Shown in pieces: positions 52,966 through 61,675 of a stretch of DNA of 64,000 nucleotides (position 1 is its first letter; every line of letters starts with the position of its first letter). Source of the stretch: CAVSRC01 sp963830205 (lineage in GTDB: Bacteria; Pseudomonadota; Alphaproteobacteria; Rhizobiales; Kaistiaceae); the NCBI GenBank assembly GCA_963830205.1, contig CAWHLP010000036.1:43958-107957 (forward strand), in the 5' to 3' direction. Both the position numbers and the translations under genes were made by a program. Below the pieces are notes generated by a model. The model worked only from the letters and a program-made list of their open reading frames with translations. It made no database searches and had not been told where the DNA came from.

Positions 52966-53463
52966 ATGGACACCGCCACGCCGCCGCCCCACGTTCCCGA
53001 AACCGTCGTCTTCTCGGCGGTGCTGCGTCCCCATCGCTCGCTGAGCCCGCAGGGTTTCGGCATTCTCATGGTGGCGATCGCGCTTCTCTCCTTCTTCATC
53101 GGCTTCGCCTTCTGGCTCATGGGCGCCTGGCCCGTGGTCGGCTTCTGCGGCCTCGATGTCCTGCTGATCCAGCTCGCCTTCCGCCTCAACTACCGCGACG
53201 CGCGGGCCGTCGAGGAGGTCCACCTGACTCACGAGCGCCTCTCCATCACCCAGATATCACCGCAGGGCGTTGCGCGGGAGACCGGCTTCAACCCCTATTG
53301 GGCGCGGCTCGAGGTGGAGCGCCAGCCGGAGATCGGCATCACCGCGCTCAGCATCGCCTCCCACGGCATGCGTCTGGCGGTCGGCGCCTTTCTGCCGCCG
53401 GTGGAGCGCGAGAGCTTCGCCAGCGCGCTCGCGGCGGCGCTCGCCAAGGTGCGCACCGGCTAG
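52966..53463 (+). CDS. DUF2244 domain-containing membrane protein
   Basis: A 165-residue protein with two close membrane helices (about 29-51 and 54-72) and a cytoplasmic beta-rich domain. 'FSAVLRPHRSLSPQGFGILM' at the start and 'FGLDVLLIQLAFRLNYRDAR'-type sequence identify DUF2244. The function is unknown. It is commonly found next to nth in Hyphomicrobiales. Confidence 0.9.
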   Translation: MDTATPPPHVPETVVFSAVLRPHRSLSPQGFGILMVAIALLSFFIGFAFWLMGAWPVVGFCGLDVLLIQLAFRLNYRDARAVEEVHLTHERLSITQISPQGVARETGFNPYWARLEVERQPEIGITALSIASHGMRLAVGAFLPPVERESFASALAAALAKVRTG

Positions 53464-53555
53464 CCGCCTGGCCCGCCTGGCCGCCTGCAGGAATCGGGTG
53501 GGCGCGCCTCTCGCCGGCGCCTACATCGGGTCTATTCTCTTGAGGAGAGACCGCG

Positions 53556-54464
53556 ATGGACCTTGCGATGATGACCACGACCGAACCTGCCGCCCGGCGC
53601 CCCCAACCCGTCGATGGGACGGTGCCCGACTACGAGATCGTCCGCCGCGCCATCGCCTTCATCTCCGAGCGCTGGCGCGAGCAGCCGTCGCTGGAGCGCA
53701 TCGCCGCCCATGTCGGGCTGAAGCCGTTGGCCCTCCAACGTCTGTTCACGCGCTGGGCCGGCCTGTCGCCCAAGGGATTCGTCCAGGCGCTGACGCTCGA
53801 TCATGCGCGCGCGCTCTTGACCGATTCGGCCTCGGTGCTCGACGCCGCCTATGAGGTCGGCCTCTCGGGCCCCGGCCGCCTGCACGATCTCTTCATCACC
53901 CACGAGGCGATGACGCCCGGCGCCTACAAGGCGCGCGGCGAGGGGCTCACCATGCGCTACGGCTTCCATGCCTCGCCCTTCGGCACCGCGCTCATCATGG
54001 CCACCGACCGCGGCCTCGCTGGTCTCGCCTTCGCCGATCCCGGCAAGGAGGCGGCGGCGCTCGCCGACATGCAGGCGCGCTGGCCGCAGGCAACTTATGT
54101 CGAGGACACGCAAACGACCGGGCCGACCGCACGGCGCATCTTCGACCCCGCCACCTGGCGGCCGGAGCGGCCGCTCAGGATCGTCATGATCGGCTCCGAT
54201 TTCGAGCTGAACGTGTGGGAGACGCTGTTGAAGCTGCCGCTAGGCACCGCCACCACCTATTCGGACATCGCCGCCCATATCGGCCGGCCGAGCGCCGCCC
54301 GCGCGGTCGGCACGGCGGTCGGCCGAAACCCGATCTCCTTCGTCATTCCCTGCCACCGCGTGCTCGGCAAGGGCGGCAGCCTCTGCGGCTACCACTGGGG
54401 CCTCACCCGCAAGCGGGCGATCCTCGGCTGGGAGGTGGGCATTTCGGGGAAAGGCGCGAACTAG
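53556..54464 (+). CDS. AraC-type HTH / methylated-DNA-protein-cysteine methyltransferase fusion
   Basis: A 302-residue Ada-like repair protein. Residues about 27-127 form an AraC-type double HTH ('ERIAAHVGLKPLALQRLFTRWAGLSPKGFVQALTLDHARALL'). The rest is an O6-methylguanine-DNA methyltransferase with the acceptor C266 in 'VIPCHRVLG' and 'NVWETLLKLPLGTATTYSDIAAHIGRPSAARAVG'. The N-terminal phosphotriester-repair cysteine domain of E. coli Ada is missing, so it probably cannot sense methylphosphotriesters. A GAGGAGAG sequence at about 53538-53546 fits the ATG at 53556. Activity as a regulator is inferred. Confidence 0.92.
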   Translation: MDLAMMTTTEPAARRPQPVDGTVPDYEIVRRAIAFISERWREQPSLERIAAHVGLKPLALQRLFTRWAGLSPKGFVQALTLDHARALLTDSASVLDAAYEVGLSGPGRLHDLFITHEAMTPGAYKARGEGLTMRYGFHASPFGTALIMATDRGLAGLAFADPGKEAAALADMQARWPQATYVEDTQTTGPTARRIFDPATWRPERPLRIVMIGSDFELNVWETLLKLPLGTATTYSDIAAHIGRPSAARAVGTAVGRNPISFVIPCHRVLGKGGSLCGYHWGLTRKRAILGWEVGISGKGAN

Positions 54465-54466
54465 AG

Positions 54467-54504
54467 AGTTGCCAAACTCAACGACTTCGTTGACAATGGC
54501 AACT
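54467..54504. promoter_or_regulatory. Long palindromic operator/promoter of the MarR-GNAT gene
   Basis: A 38-base near-perfect palindrome: outer arms AGTTGCCA/TGGCAACT (54467-54474, 54497-54504) and inner arms TCAACG/CGTTGA (54478-54483, 54488-54493). It ends one base before the ATG at 54506. Within it TTGCCA (54469-54474) and GACAAT (54492-54497) are 17 bases apart and can act as -35 and -10, placing the start of transcription at or very near the ATG. It is probably the autoregulatory site of the MarR protein it precedes. Confidence 0.75.
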
Positions 54505-54505
54505 C

Positions 54506-55432
54506 ATGCAGCCTGTCACACCAGAAGCGGTGGACGCCGTCCGCCGCTTCAACCGCTTCTATACCCGCCGCATCGGCGTGCTCGACGAGCACCTGCTGAA
54601 GAGTCCGTTCTCGCTCGCTGAGGCGCGTCTGCTCTACGAGCTGGCTCATCGCGACGGCCCGTCGGCGGCCGAGCTTGCCCGCGATCTTGGCCTCGATCCG
54701 GGTTATCTCAGCCGCACCCTGCATACGCTGGAGAAAGCCGGGCTGATCGCCCGGGCGCCGGATGCCGAAGACGGCCGCCGCAGCCGCATCGGCCTGACCG
54801 GGGATGGTCGCGCCGCCCAGGCGCCGCTCGAGCAGCAGTCCAGCCAAGCGGTCGCCGACATGCTGGCGCCGCTCGCGCCCCACGACCGCACGCGGCTCAC
54901 CGCGGCGCTCGCAACGATCGAGGATCTGCTGTCCGACGCGCCGCGTGCCGCGCCGACGCTGGTGCTCCGCCGCCATCAGCCCGGCGACATCGGCTGGATC
55001 ATCCACCGCCAGGGCAGGCTCTATGCGGAAGAATACGGCTGGGACGAGACCTATGAGGGCCTGGTCGCCGAGATCCTCGCCGCCTTCGTCAAGAACTTCG
55101 ATCCCAGACGCGAGCGCGCCTGGATCGCCGAGATGGACGGGAAGATCGTCGGCTCGATCTTCCTCGTCCGCCAGGACGACGCGGTCGCCAAGCTCCGCCT
55201 GCTCTATGTCGAGCCCGCGGCGCGCGGCTTGGGCATCGGCTCCCGGCTGGTCGCCGAGGTGGTCGCCTTCGCCCGCCTCAAGGGCTACCGCACGCTGAGC
55301 CTGTGGACCAACGACGTGCTCGCCGCCGCCCGCCACATATACGAGGCAGCCGGGTTCCGCCTCACCGCCCAGGGCCGCCACAAGAGCTTCGGCAAGGACC
55401 TGGTCGGCCAGACCTGGGAGCTGACGCTTTGA
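54506..55432 (+). CDS. MarR-family regulator fused to GNAT acetyltransferase
   Basis: A 308-residue two-domain protein. The N-terminal MarR winged helix covers about 1-140 ('LAEARLLYELAHRDGPSAAELARDLGLDPGYLSRTLHTLEKAGLI', 'DAEDGRRSRIGLT'). The C-terminal GNAT domain covers about 150-308, with acetyl-CoA-binding 'EPAARGLGIGSRLVAEVV'. The fusion is known in many proteobacteria but its substrate is not. No Shine-Dalgarno sequence lies before the ATG, since the palindromic operator abuts it, so translation may be leaderless. It is 41 bases downstream of the methyltransferase gene on the same strand. Confidence 0.93.
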   Translation: MQPVTPEAVDAVRRFNRFYTRRIGVLDEHLLKSPFSLAEARLLYELAHRDGPSAAELARDLGLDPGYLSRTLHTLEKAGLIARAPDAEDGRRSRIGLTGDGRAAQAPLEQQSSQAVADMLAPLAPHDRTRLTAALATIEDLLSDAPRAAPTLVLRRHQPGDIGWIIHRQGRLYAEEYGWDETYEGLVAEILAAFVKNFDPRRERAWIAEMDGKIVGSIFLVRQDDAVAKLRLLYVEPAARGLGIGSRLVAEVVAFARLKGYRTLSLWTNDVLAAARHIYEAAGFRLTAQGRHKSFGKDLVGQTWELTL

Positions 55433-55451
55433 GCGGGGACCGCCTTGGGGA

Positions 55452-56009
55452 TCAGGCCTCGACCTGCTCGATGCCGGTCACCTCGGGGACGAAGTGGCGC
55501 AGCAGGTTCTCGATGCCGTGCTTGAGCGTGGCGGTCGACGACGGGCAGCCGGAGCAGGCGCCGCGCATGTTGAGATAGACGATGCCGTCGCGATAGCCGT
55601 GGAAGGTGATGTCGCCGCCATCCTGGGCGACCGCCGGACGCACGCGCGTCTCGAGCAGCTCCTTGATGATCCCGACGGTCTCGGCATCGTCCGCGGAATA
55701 GTCGTCGCCGTCGGAGGCCGCCTGGGCACGGTTGATGACCGGCATGCCGGACATGAAGTGCTCCATGATGGCGCCGAGGATGACCGGCTTCAGGTGCGGC
55801 CAGTCGCCTTCGGTCTTGGTGACGGTGATGAAATCGGCGCCGAGGAAGACGCCGCCGACATTGGGCAGCGCGAAGAGGCGCTCGGCGAGCGGCGAATCGG
55901 TTGCCTCGTCGGCGCTGCGGTACTCGGCGGTACCGGTGCCGAGGACATCGCGGCCGGGCAGGAATTTCAGGCTCGCCGGATTTGGCGTGGGTTCGGTCTG
56001 GATGAACAT
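55452..56009 (-). CDS. NifU-family iron-sulfur scaffold/carrier protein (NfuA-like)
   Basis: A 185-residue Nfu-type protein that carries an Fe-S cluster to target enzymes. The N-terminal Nfu_N domain ('MFIQTEPTPNPASLKFLPGRDVL') is joined to a NifU C-terminal domain with the cluster-binding C152-x2-C155 in 'MRGACSGCPSSTATLKHGI'. This is the mitochondrial NFU1-like architecture common in alphaproteobacteria. Convergent with the MarR-GNAT gene. Confidence 0.94.
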   Translation of the reverse strand: MFIQTEPTPNPASLKFLPGRDVLGTGTAEYRSADEATDSPLAERLFALPNVGGVFLGADFITVTKTEGDWPHLKPVILGAIMEHFMSGMPVINRAQAASDGDDYSADDAETVGIIKELLETRVRPAVAQDGGDITFHGYRDGIVYLNMRGACSGCPSSTATLKHGIENLLRHFVPEVTGIEQVEA

Positions 56010-56099
56010 GGTCGAGCGCCTTTCAAGGGGGCGTGGCCGGGACTTCGATCTACGACGGTGATTTAGGCCGGTGATTGACCGGGATCAAGCGGCCGCTGG

Positions 56100-56787
56100 T
56101 TACCAAACGCGCGGGATGAGGCGGAACGGCGTCTTTGTCCGGTATTCGGCGTAGCCGGGCAGGCCGGCGAGGAGCACACGCTCCTCGTCAAGCAGACGGA
56201 CGACGATCAGGCCGGAAAGCGCGGCGAATGGGACAAGCGCCCAGGTGGACCCGAGCGCCAGGGGTATGCCGAGGAGCATGACGATCGCGCCGGCATACAT
56301 CGGGTGGCGGACGAGCGCATAGGGTCCGGTGGTGACGACGGTCATGGTCCCTGCCGACCTCGATGGTGCCGGCGGTGTAGCTGTTTTCGCGGAAGACCAG
56401 GAAGACGGCGAAGAAGCCCACAAGCACGAGAGCATCGCCGGCGAGCGCAACGGGCACCCCAAGATGCGACCAGCCGAAATTCCGGTCGAGGCCGCAGACG
56501 ACAAAGACAGCAGCGAAAGCGACGCTGGCGAAGCTTTGGATGATGCGCTGGCTCGACTCGCTCTCGGCGGCGGGGCCGGCGTTCATGCGCCGTTCGATCA
56601 GCGCCGGATCGCGCTCGAGGAAATAGAGGGTGATGGCGAGAACCGCGCCGGTGAAGACGACGAGAAACAGCCAGGCCTGCCACCAGAGAAGCGTCCAGGC
56701 CGGCAGAAACAGCATCACCGCCATGACGGCAATGAAGAAGGCCAGGCCGCGATAGGCGCGGGCGCGGAGGGAGGCGGTGTCCTTCAT
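56100..56787 (-). CDS. Isoprenylcysteine carboxyl methyltransferase-like membrane protein (frameshifted)
   Basis: A membrane methyltransferase of the ICMT/PEMT-like family, about 228 aa after correction. Five hydrophobic segments are visible. The C-terminal SAM-binding part 'TVVTTGPYALVRHPMYAGAIVMLLGIPLALGS' and 'LLDEERVLLAGLPGYAEYRTKTPFRLIP' is diagnostic. The first 150 residues are in another frame; the break is at about 56354-56355 (one extra base, CC on the plus strand). Removing it joins 'GTIEVAGTMTVVTTGPYAL'. The natural substrate in bacteria is not known. Confidence 0.83.
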
Positions 56788-56933
56788 TGGCGGAGGATAA
56801 GCCGCGGCCGCGGCAGAACGATGGCGCCCGGCTCAGGCTCAGCCGGCCGCGCCATTGGTCCTTGGTGAGCCAGAGGTCCAGGTCGTCGTCCATACGAACC
56901 ATCGCGCCGGGCGTCACGGCGACGGCCTGCCCG

Positions 56934-57428
56934 TCAGGCGACCGCGGCGATCTCAGTGTCGTCGAGATGGCCGGGGACGATGGTGATCGGAATCGGGAAG
57001 GTGGCCGACGTCTTGCCGGCAAGGGCGGTGACCAGCGGCCCCGGCCCTTCCTTTTCGGTACCGGCGGCGAGTACCAGGATGGCGATGTCCTCGTCCGATT
57101 CGATGAGGTTGAGGATCTCCTCGGAGCGGTTGCCCTCGCGGATGACCAGCTGCGGCTCGACCGTGCCGTAGGAGCGCGCCAGATCGGCGAAGCGGCCGAG
57201 CGTGTTCTCGGCGTGCTCCATGGCTTCGGCGCGCATGATGTTCTCCACCCCCAGCCAATGCTGGAAGGCGGCCGGACCGATGACATAGAGCAGCACCAGC
57301 GCGCCGCCCGAGTGCTCGGCCCGGCGGGCGGCGTAGAGCAGCGCGCGCGAGCATTCCGGCGTGTCGTCGATGATCACCAGGAACTTGCGCCGGTGGCCTT
57401 CCTCGGTGCTTCTGCGTTTCAGAGCCAT
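56934..57428 (-). CDS. Universal stress protein UspA family
   Basis: A single-domain UspA protein (164 aa). 'RKFLVIIDDTPECSRALLYAARRAEHSGGALVLLYVI' is the typical first half, and 'RSEEILNLIESDEDIAILVLAAG...GPGPLVTAL' corresponds to the region that binds ATP in some members; here the classical G-2x-G-9x-G-S/T motif is not clear. Role in stress survival is only by family. It lies alone, 146 bases before the methyltransferase-like gene, a gap in which I see nothing. Confidence 0.88.
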   Translation of the reverse strand: MALKRRSTEEGHRRKFLVIIDDTPECSRALLYAARRAEHSGGALVLLYVIGPAAFQHWLGVENIMRAEAMEHAENTLGRFADLARSYGTVEPQLVIREGNRSEEILNLIESDEDIAILVLAAGTEKEGPGPLVTALAGKTSATFPIPITIVPGHLDDTEIAAVA

Positions 57429-57473
57429 GGCGGTGATGATCGCATTTCGCCCGATAGGCCGGCAAGCGGCGCG

Positions 57474-57860
57474 TCAGACCATGCGCACCGGGCCGGGATA
57501 GCGGGCGACGACCGGGTCGGCGGTCAGAAGCGTGACCCCTTCGACGATGGCCTGGGCCACCAGCATGCGGTCGAACGGGTCGCCGTGTATGGGCGGGAGA
57601 TCGGCCACGGCGATGGCGTGTTCGCCCCGCACCGGCAGCTCTTCGTATCCATGTTCGAGGAGTTCGCGGCGAATTGAAGCGGGCTCAGCTTCAAAATCGC
57701 GGCGCCGGGCGCCACGCTTGATGGCGATCTCCCAGATACAGACCACGCTGAAGACGAGTCGGTTTTCCGGGCTTCCCATCAGGTCGCGCGCGAGCGTCGA
57801 GAGCCGCTCCGATTGGCTGATCGACCAGAGAACCAGATGTGTGTCGAGCAGGAGCCTCAC
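57474..57860 (-). CDS. vapC: PIN-domain toxin, VapC-like (COG3744)
   Basis: A 128-residue PIN-domain ribonuclease toxin. The acidic set is present: D6 ('LLLDTHLVLW'), E44 ('CIWEIAIK'), D97 ('DPFDRMLVAQA') and D115 ('LLTADPVV'). This subgroup is usually paired with Phd/YefM-type antitoxins, as here. It overlaps the antitoxin by four bases. It differs in sequence and partner type from the PIN toxin at 9042, so the two modules are independent. Confidence 0.9.
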   Translation of the reverse strand: MRLLLDTHLVLWSISQSERLSTLARDLMGSPENRLVFSVVCIWEIAIKRGARRRDFEAEPASIRRELLEHGYEELPVRGEHAIAVADLPPIHGDPFDRMLVAQAIVEGVTLLTADPVVARYPGPVRMV

Positions 57861-58102
57861 TTGCGGCCTTCAAACATGGCCTGGATCTCTTCGGCGAACA
57901 TGGTGTCGAAATCGTCAGGTACCTTGATCTGCCCGCGCATGAAGTCGAACCGCTGTTTGGCGTCCTTCTCCTTTTCCTCGAGCGGGACGACCTTGACCAT
58001 CGGCTTGCCGGCCTTGGCAATGATGAAGCTCTCACCCGCCGCTGCCTGTTCGACAAGGCGCGAGAGATGGGTCTTGGCTTCGTGGATATTGACTTTGCGC
58101 AT
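57857..58102 (-). CDS. Phd/YefM-family antitoxin
   Basis: An 81-residue antitoxin. The N-terminal Phd domain ('KVNIHEAKTHLSRLVEQAAAGESFIIAKAGKPMVKVVPL') binds DNA as a dimer; the C-terminal tail (about 45-81, 'DFMRGQIKVPDDFDTMFAEEIQAMF') should wrap the PIN toxin. A 30-base perfect palindrome begins 10 bases upstream of its ATG, which is the expected autoregulatory site. Confidence 0.9.
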   Translation of the reverse strand: MRKVNIHEAKTHLSRLVEQAAAGESFIIAKAGKPMVKVVPLEEKEKDAKQRFDFMRGQIKVPDDFDTMFAEEIQAMFEGRK

Positions 58103-58111
58103 AGCGACACC

Positions 58112-58141
58112 GGACTAGACTAAGTCCACTTAGTCTAGTCC
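58112..58141. promoter_or_regulatory. Palindromic operator of the Phd/PIN module
   Basis: Two perfect 14-base arms, GGACTAGACTAAGT and ACTTAGTCTAGTCC, separated by CC. It lies 10 bases upstream of the antitoxin start. Each arm contains TAGACTA/TAGTCTA, suggesting two dimers or more could bind, as in Phd-Doc autoregulation. In a GC-rich genome this AT-leaning perfect repeat is unlikely to be chance. Confidence 0.82.
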
Positions 58142-58168
58142 ATATCCCCGCAAATTCAAGGTGCAGCC

Positions 58169-59221
58169 TCAGCGCGGTTGGACGAAGCCGACGATGTCAC
58201 GCACGCCGCGCATGATCGGCTCGGCAAGGGTGCGGGCACGGTCGGCGCCCTGGTTGAGGATCGCGTCAATGGCACCGGGGTCGGCGAGCAAGCGGCGCAT
58301 CTCGGCGGCAACCGGCGCCAGCTTCTCCACCGCCAGTTCGGCGAGCACCGGCTTGAAGGCCGAGAACTGCTCCCCGCCGTGGTCACGCAGGACCGCCTCG
58401 CGCGAGATGCCGGCGAGCGCCGCATAGATGCCGACCAGGTTGTCGGCCTCTGGGCGGCTCTTCAACCCCTCCACCTCGGAGGGCAGCGGCTCGGGGTCGG
58501 TCTTGGCCTTCTTCACCTTCTGGGCGATGGCATCGGCGTCGTCGGTGAGATTGATGCGCGAATAGTCGGAGGGGTCCGACTTGGACATCTTCTTGGTGCC
58601 GTCGCGGAGCGACATGACCCGCGTCGCCGGCCCGGTGATCACCGGCTCGGTGACCGGGAAGAACGCATCGCCATAGCCGTGCGCCGCGATCGATTCGGCG
58701 AAATCGTTGTTGAACTTGACGGCGATGTCGCGGGTGAGCTCCAGGTGCTGCTTCTGGTCCTCGCCAACCGGAACGTGGGTGGCGTGATAGGCCAGGATGT
58801 CGGCAGCCATCAGCACCGGATAGTCGTAGAGGCCGACCGAGGCGTTCTCGCGGTCCTTGCCGGCCTTCTCCTTGAACTGGGTCATGCGGTTGAGCCAGCC
58901 GAGGCGGGCGACGCAGTTCAGGATCCAGGCGAGTTCGGCGTGGGCGAAGACCTGGCTCTGGTTGAAGATGATGTGCTTCCGGGCGTCGATGCCCGACGCG
59001 ATGAAGGCGGCGGTGACAGCGCGGGTGGCGGCGGCAAGCTCCTTGGGGCCCCCCCAGACCGACATCGGCACGGTGATGGCGTGCAGATCAACGACGCAAT
59101 AGACGCAGTCGAAATCGCGCTGCAACGCGACGAAATTCTTGATGGCGCCGAGGTAGTTGCCGAGATGGAGGTTTCCGGTCGGCTGAACGCCCGAAAAGAC
59201 GCGCGGGGTGAATTCGGTCAT
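58169..59221 (-). CDS. trpS: Tryptophan-tRNA ligase
   Basis: TrpS (350 aa) charges tRNA-Trp. It is a class I synthetase: the HIGH-equivalent is HLGN at 19-22 in 'PTGNLHLGNYLG', the KMSKS motif is at 211-215 ('TKKMSKSD'), and 'YPVLMAADILAYHATHVPVGEDQKQHLEL' is diagnostic. Chosen start: ATG at 59221 ('MTEFTPRVFSGVQPTG'). The frame stays open for over 300 more codons upstream, but these only mirror murJ. It follows murJ by 95 bases on the same strand. Confidence 0.97.
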   Translation of the reverse strand: MTEFTPRVFSGVQPTGNLHLGNYLGAIKNFVALQRDFDCVYCVVDLHAITVPMSVWGGPKELAAATRAVTAAFIASGIDARKHIIFNQSQVFAHAELAWILNCVARLGWLNRMTQFKEKAGKDRENASVGLYDYPVLMAADILAYHATHVPVGEDQKQHLELTRDIAVKFNNDFAESIAAHGYGDAFFPVTEPVITGPATRVMSLRDGTKKMSKSDPSDYSRINLTDDADAIAQKVKKAKTDPEPLPSEVEGLKSRPEADNLVGIYAALAGISREAVLRDHGGEQFSAFKPVLAELAVEKLAPVAAEMRRLLADPGAIDAILNQGADRARTLAEPIMRGVRDIVGFVQPR

Positions 59222-59316
59222 CGGTGACTGTTTTCCAGCGGGCAGGCCTGGCGCGGTTCGGCCAGGCGAGGCGGACATAGCGGCGCTTGGCCGCCGGTGC
59301 AAGCGCCGCCTTTGCC

Positions 59317-60861
59317 TCAGGCGCGGCGCAGGAGCTTGCGGAAGTCGACGGCGCCGGTGAGCTGGCAGAAGAGCGCGAAGACGGCAATCCCGCCGGCAAC
59401 CAGCGCGAAGACGGTGGTGGCGCGCACGACCAGGCGCCCGGCCAGCGGCCCGCCGAGCAGGAGAAGCGCGACGTAGAGGCAGGCGCCCATCAGGATGGAT
59501 GCCAGCGCCAGCAGCGACACGCGCCGCACGAGCAGCTCGTCGAAGCGGAAGTGGCCGCGGCGATGGAGCGCGACGGCAAGCAGAGCCATGTTGACCCAGC
59601 CGGAGAGCGAGGTGGCGATGGCGATGCCGACATGGGCGAGCCAGGGGAACAGCGCCAGCGAGACGACCACGTTGACCGCGACGGTGATGCCGGCGAACCA
59701 CATGGGCGTGCGCGTATCCTCGCGGGCGAAGAAGCCGGGCGAGAACACCTTGACCAGGACGAAGGCGGGCAGGCCGGCGGCGAAGGCGGTGAGCGCACCG
59801 GCGGTGGCGGCGGTGTCTGTGGCATCGAAGCTGCCGCGCTGATAGAGCAGCGCGATGATCGGGTGAGCCATCACAATGAGCGCGACCGAGGCCGGCAGGG
59901 TCAGCGCCATGGCGAATTCGAGCGCGCGGTTCTGGGTGAAATCGACAAGGTCGCCGCGGCCGGCGCGGAGATGCCGCGACAGATCGGGCAGGAGCACGAT
60001 GCCGATGGCGATGCCGACGATGCCGAGCGGCAACTGGTAGATGCGGTCGGCATAGTAGAGGAACGACACCGCGCCCGGCGCCAGCGAGGCGATCATGGTG
60101 CCGATGACGATGTTGATCTGGGTAATGCCGCCGGCAAGCACGCCGGGAAGGGCGAGCGCGGTCAAGCGCCGCAGCCGTTCGGTCAGGCGCGGCCACATCA
60201 GGCGCAGCACCATGCCGTCATAGGCCGTCGCCCAGACCAGCGCGGCAAGCTGGGCGATGCCGCCGACGGTGGTGCCCCAGGTGAGCCAGACGCCGGCCGC
60301 CGGCGTGCCGACGTCACCGAACCAGAAGACCGCGACCAGCGTGGCGATGAGCACGACGTTGAGGAGCGCCGGTGCGAAGGCGGCGGCGGCGAAGCGGCCG
60401 CGGGCGTTGAGCACGCCGCTGTAGAGCGCCACCAGCGAGACGAAGGTGAGATAGGGGAAGGCGATGCGGGTGAGCAGCACCGTCAGGTCGAACTTCTCCG
60501 GATCGGCCGAGAAGCCGGGCGCCAGCACATAGGTGAACAGTGGCATGAAGATTTCGATGACCGCGGTGACGGCGAGCAACGCCGTCAACAGGCCGCTCAG
60601 CGCCTCTTCGGCGAAGCGGCGGGCCTCCACCTCGCCGTCGCCCTCGAGTGACTTGGCGAAGAGCGGCACGAAGGCGGAATTGAAGGCGCCCTCGGCGAAC
60701 AGGCGGCGGAACAGGTTGGGGAAGCGGAAGGCGACGAAAAAGGCGTCCGCGACCGGCCCGGTGCCGAGCGCGGCGGCGATGAACATATCACGCACGAAGC
60801 CAAGGATACGGCTGGAGGCGGTGGCACCGCCGACGGTGACGAAGTTCCTGAACAGCGACAT
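59317..60861 (-). CDS. murJ: Lipid II flippase MurJ
   Basis: MurJ (514 aa) moves lipid II across the inner membrane for peptidoglycan synthesis. 'FRNFVTVGGATASSRILGFVRDMFIAAALGTGPVADAFFVAFRFPNLFRRLFAEGAFNSAFVPLF' is the diagnostic N-terminus with the conserved charged residues of the central cavity. About fourteen membrane segments follow. Also known as MviN. The murJ-trpS order is standard in the group. Confidence 0.97.
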   Translation of the reverse strand: MSLFRNFVTVGGATASSRILGFVRDMFIAAALGTGPVADAFFVAFRFPNLFRRLFAEGAFNSAFVPLFAKSLEGDGEVEARRFAEEALSGLLTALLAVTAVIEIFMPLFTYVLAPGFSADPEKFDLTVLLTRIAFPYLTFVSLVALYSGVLNARGRFAAAAFAPALLNVVLIATLVAVFWFGDVGTPAAGVWLTWGTTVGGIAQLAALVWATAYDGMVLRLMWPRLTERLRRLTALALPGVLAGGITQINIVIGTMIASLAPGAVSFLYYADRIYQLPLGIVGIAIGIVLLPDLSRHLRAGRGDLVDFTQNRALEFAMALTLPASVALIVMAHPIIALLYQRGSFDATDTAATAGALTAFAAGLPAFVLVKVFSPGFFAREDTRTPMWFAGITVAVNVVVSLALFPWLAHVGIAIATSLSGWVNMALLAVALHRRGHFRFDELLVRRVSLLALASILMGACLYVALLLLGGPLAGRLVVRATTVFALVAGGIAVFALFCQLTGAVDFRKLLRRA

Positions 60862-60907
60862 TGCGCGCTTCTAGCTGGCGGCGCGCGGGAAAGCGAGGCG
60901 GCTTCGC

Positions 60908-61675
60908 TCAGGCGGCCGGGCGGGTGTCGTCACGGGCACCGACCATGTACTGGACCAGCTCCTCGGTGTTGGTCTCCGACGTCTTCTTCTCGGTCACCTT
61001 GCGGCCGCGATGCATCACCATCAGCCGGTCCGAGACGGCGAAGACGTCCGGCAGTGTATGGGTGATCAGGATGACCGGCACGCCTTGGTCGCGCAGCCGC
61101 CGGATGAGATCGAGCACCTTCTTCTGCTCGGGCACGCCGAGATTGTTGGTGGGCTCGTCCATGATCATCAGCTTGGCGTCCCAGTAGACCGCGCGGGCAA
61201 TCGCCACCGCCTGGCGCTGACCGCCCGACAGGTTCTCGATCGGCTGGGTGAGGGAGGGGAAGCGGATATCGAGTGCCTGCAGCGCGGCCGCCAACTCGTC
61301 CTCCATCTTGCGGTCGTTGAGGGTCTTGATCAGGCCGCCGAAATAACGCCGCTTGACCTCGCGGCCGAGGAAGATGTTGGCGCCGACGTCGAGATTGTTG
61401 GCCAGCGCCAGATCCTGATAGATCGTCTCGATGCCCTGGCTGCGCGCGTCCATGGGATGGACGAAATTGCTCCGCCGGCCCTGGAAATAGATCTCGCCAT
61501 CGTCTGGCGGGTGGACCCCGGAGATGCACTTGACCAGCGTCGACTTGCCGGCGCCGTTGTCGCCGAGAAGCCCGACGACCTCGCCGGGGTAGACATCCCA
61601 GCTGACATGATCGACGGCGGTGAGGCCGCCGAAGCGCTTGCTGACGTTGCGAATGGAAAGAATCGGGTCGCTCAT
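60908..61675 (-). CDS. Sugar ABC transporter ATP-binding protein (CUT2, FrcA-like)
   Basis: A 255-residue ATPase with Walker A GDNGAGKST (38-46), signature LSGGQRQ (149-155) and Walker B with D173/E174 ('LMIMDEPTNNLG'). It has a single nucleotide-binding domain, not the fused double domain of RbsA/MglA, like rhizobial FrcA (fructose, ribose and mannose). Start 'MSDPILSIRNVSKRFGGLTAV'. The stop of the permease overlaps its ATG, so the two are coupled. Substrate is inferred only as a sugar or sugar alcohol. Confidence 0.92.
   Translation of the reverse strand: MSDPILSIRNVSKRFGGLTAVDHVSWDVYPGEVVGLLGDNGAGKSTLVKCISGVHPPDDGEIYFQGRRSNFVHPMDARSQGIETIYQDLALANNLDVGANIFLGREVKRRYFGGLIKTLNDRKMEDELAAALQALDIRFPSLTQPIENLSGGQRQAVAIARAVYWDAKLMIMDEPTNNLGVPEQKKVLDLIRRLRDQGVPVILITHTLPDVFAVSDRLMVMHRGRKVTEKKTSETNTEELVQYMVGARDDTRPAA

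Noticed and set aside
59222..60196. Long N-terminal extension of trpS
   Set aside because: The added residues are a shadow of murJ; TrpS homologues begin at 'MTEFTPRVFSG'.
59287..60651. 454-codon plus-strand frame opposite murJ
   Set aside because: Highly charged low-complexity translation; murJ is clear on the minus strand.
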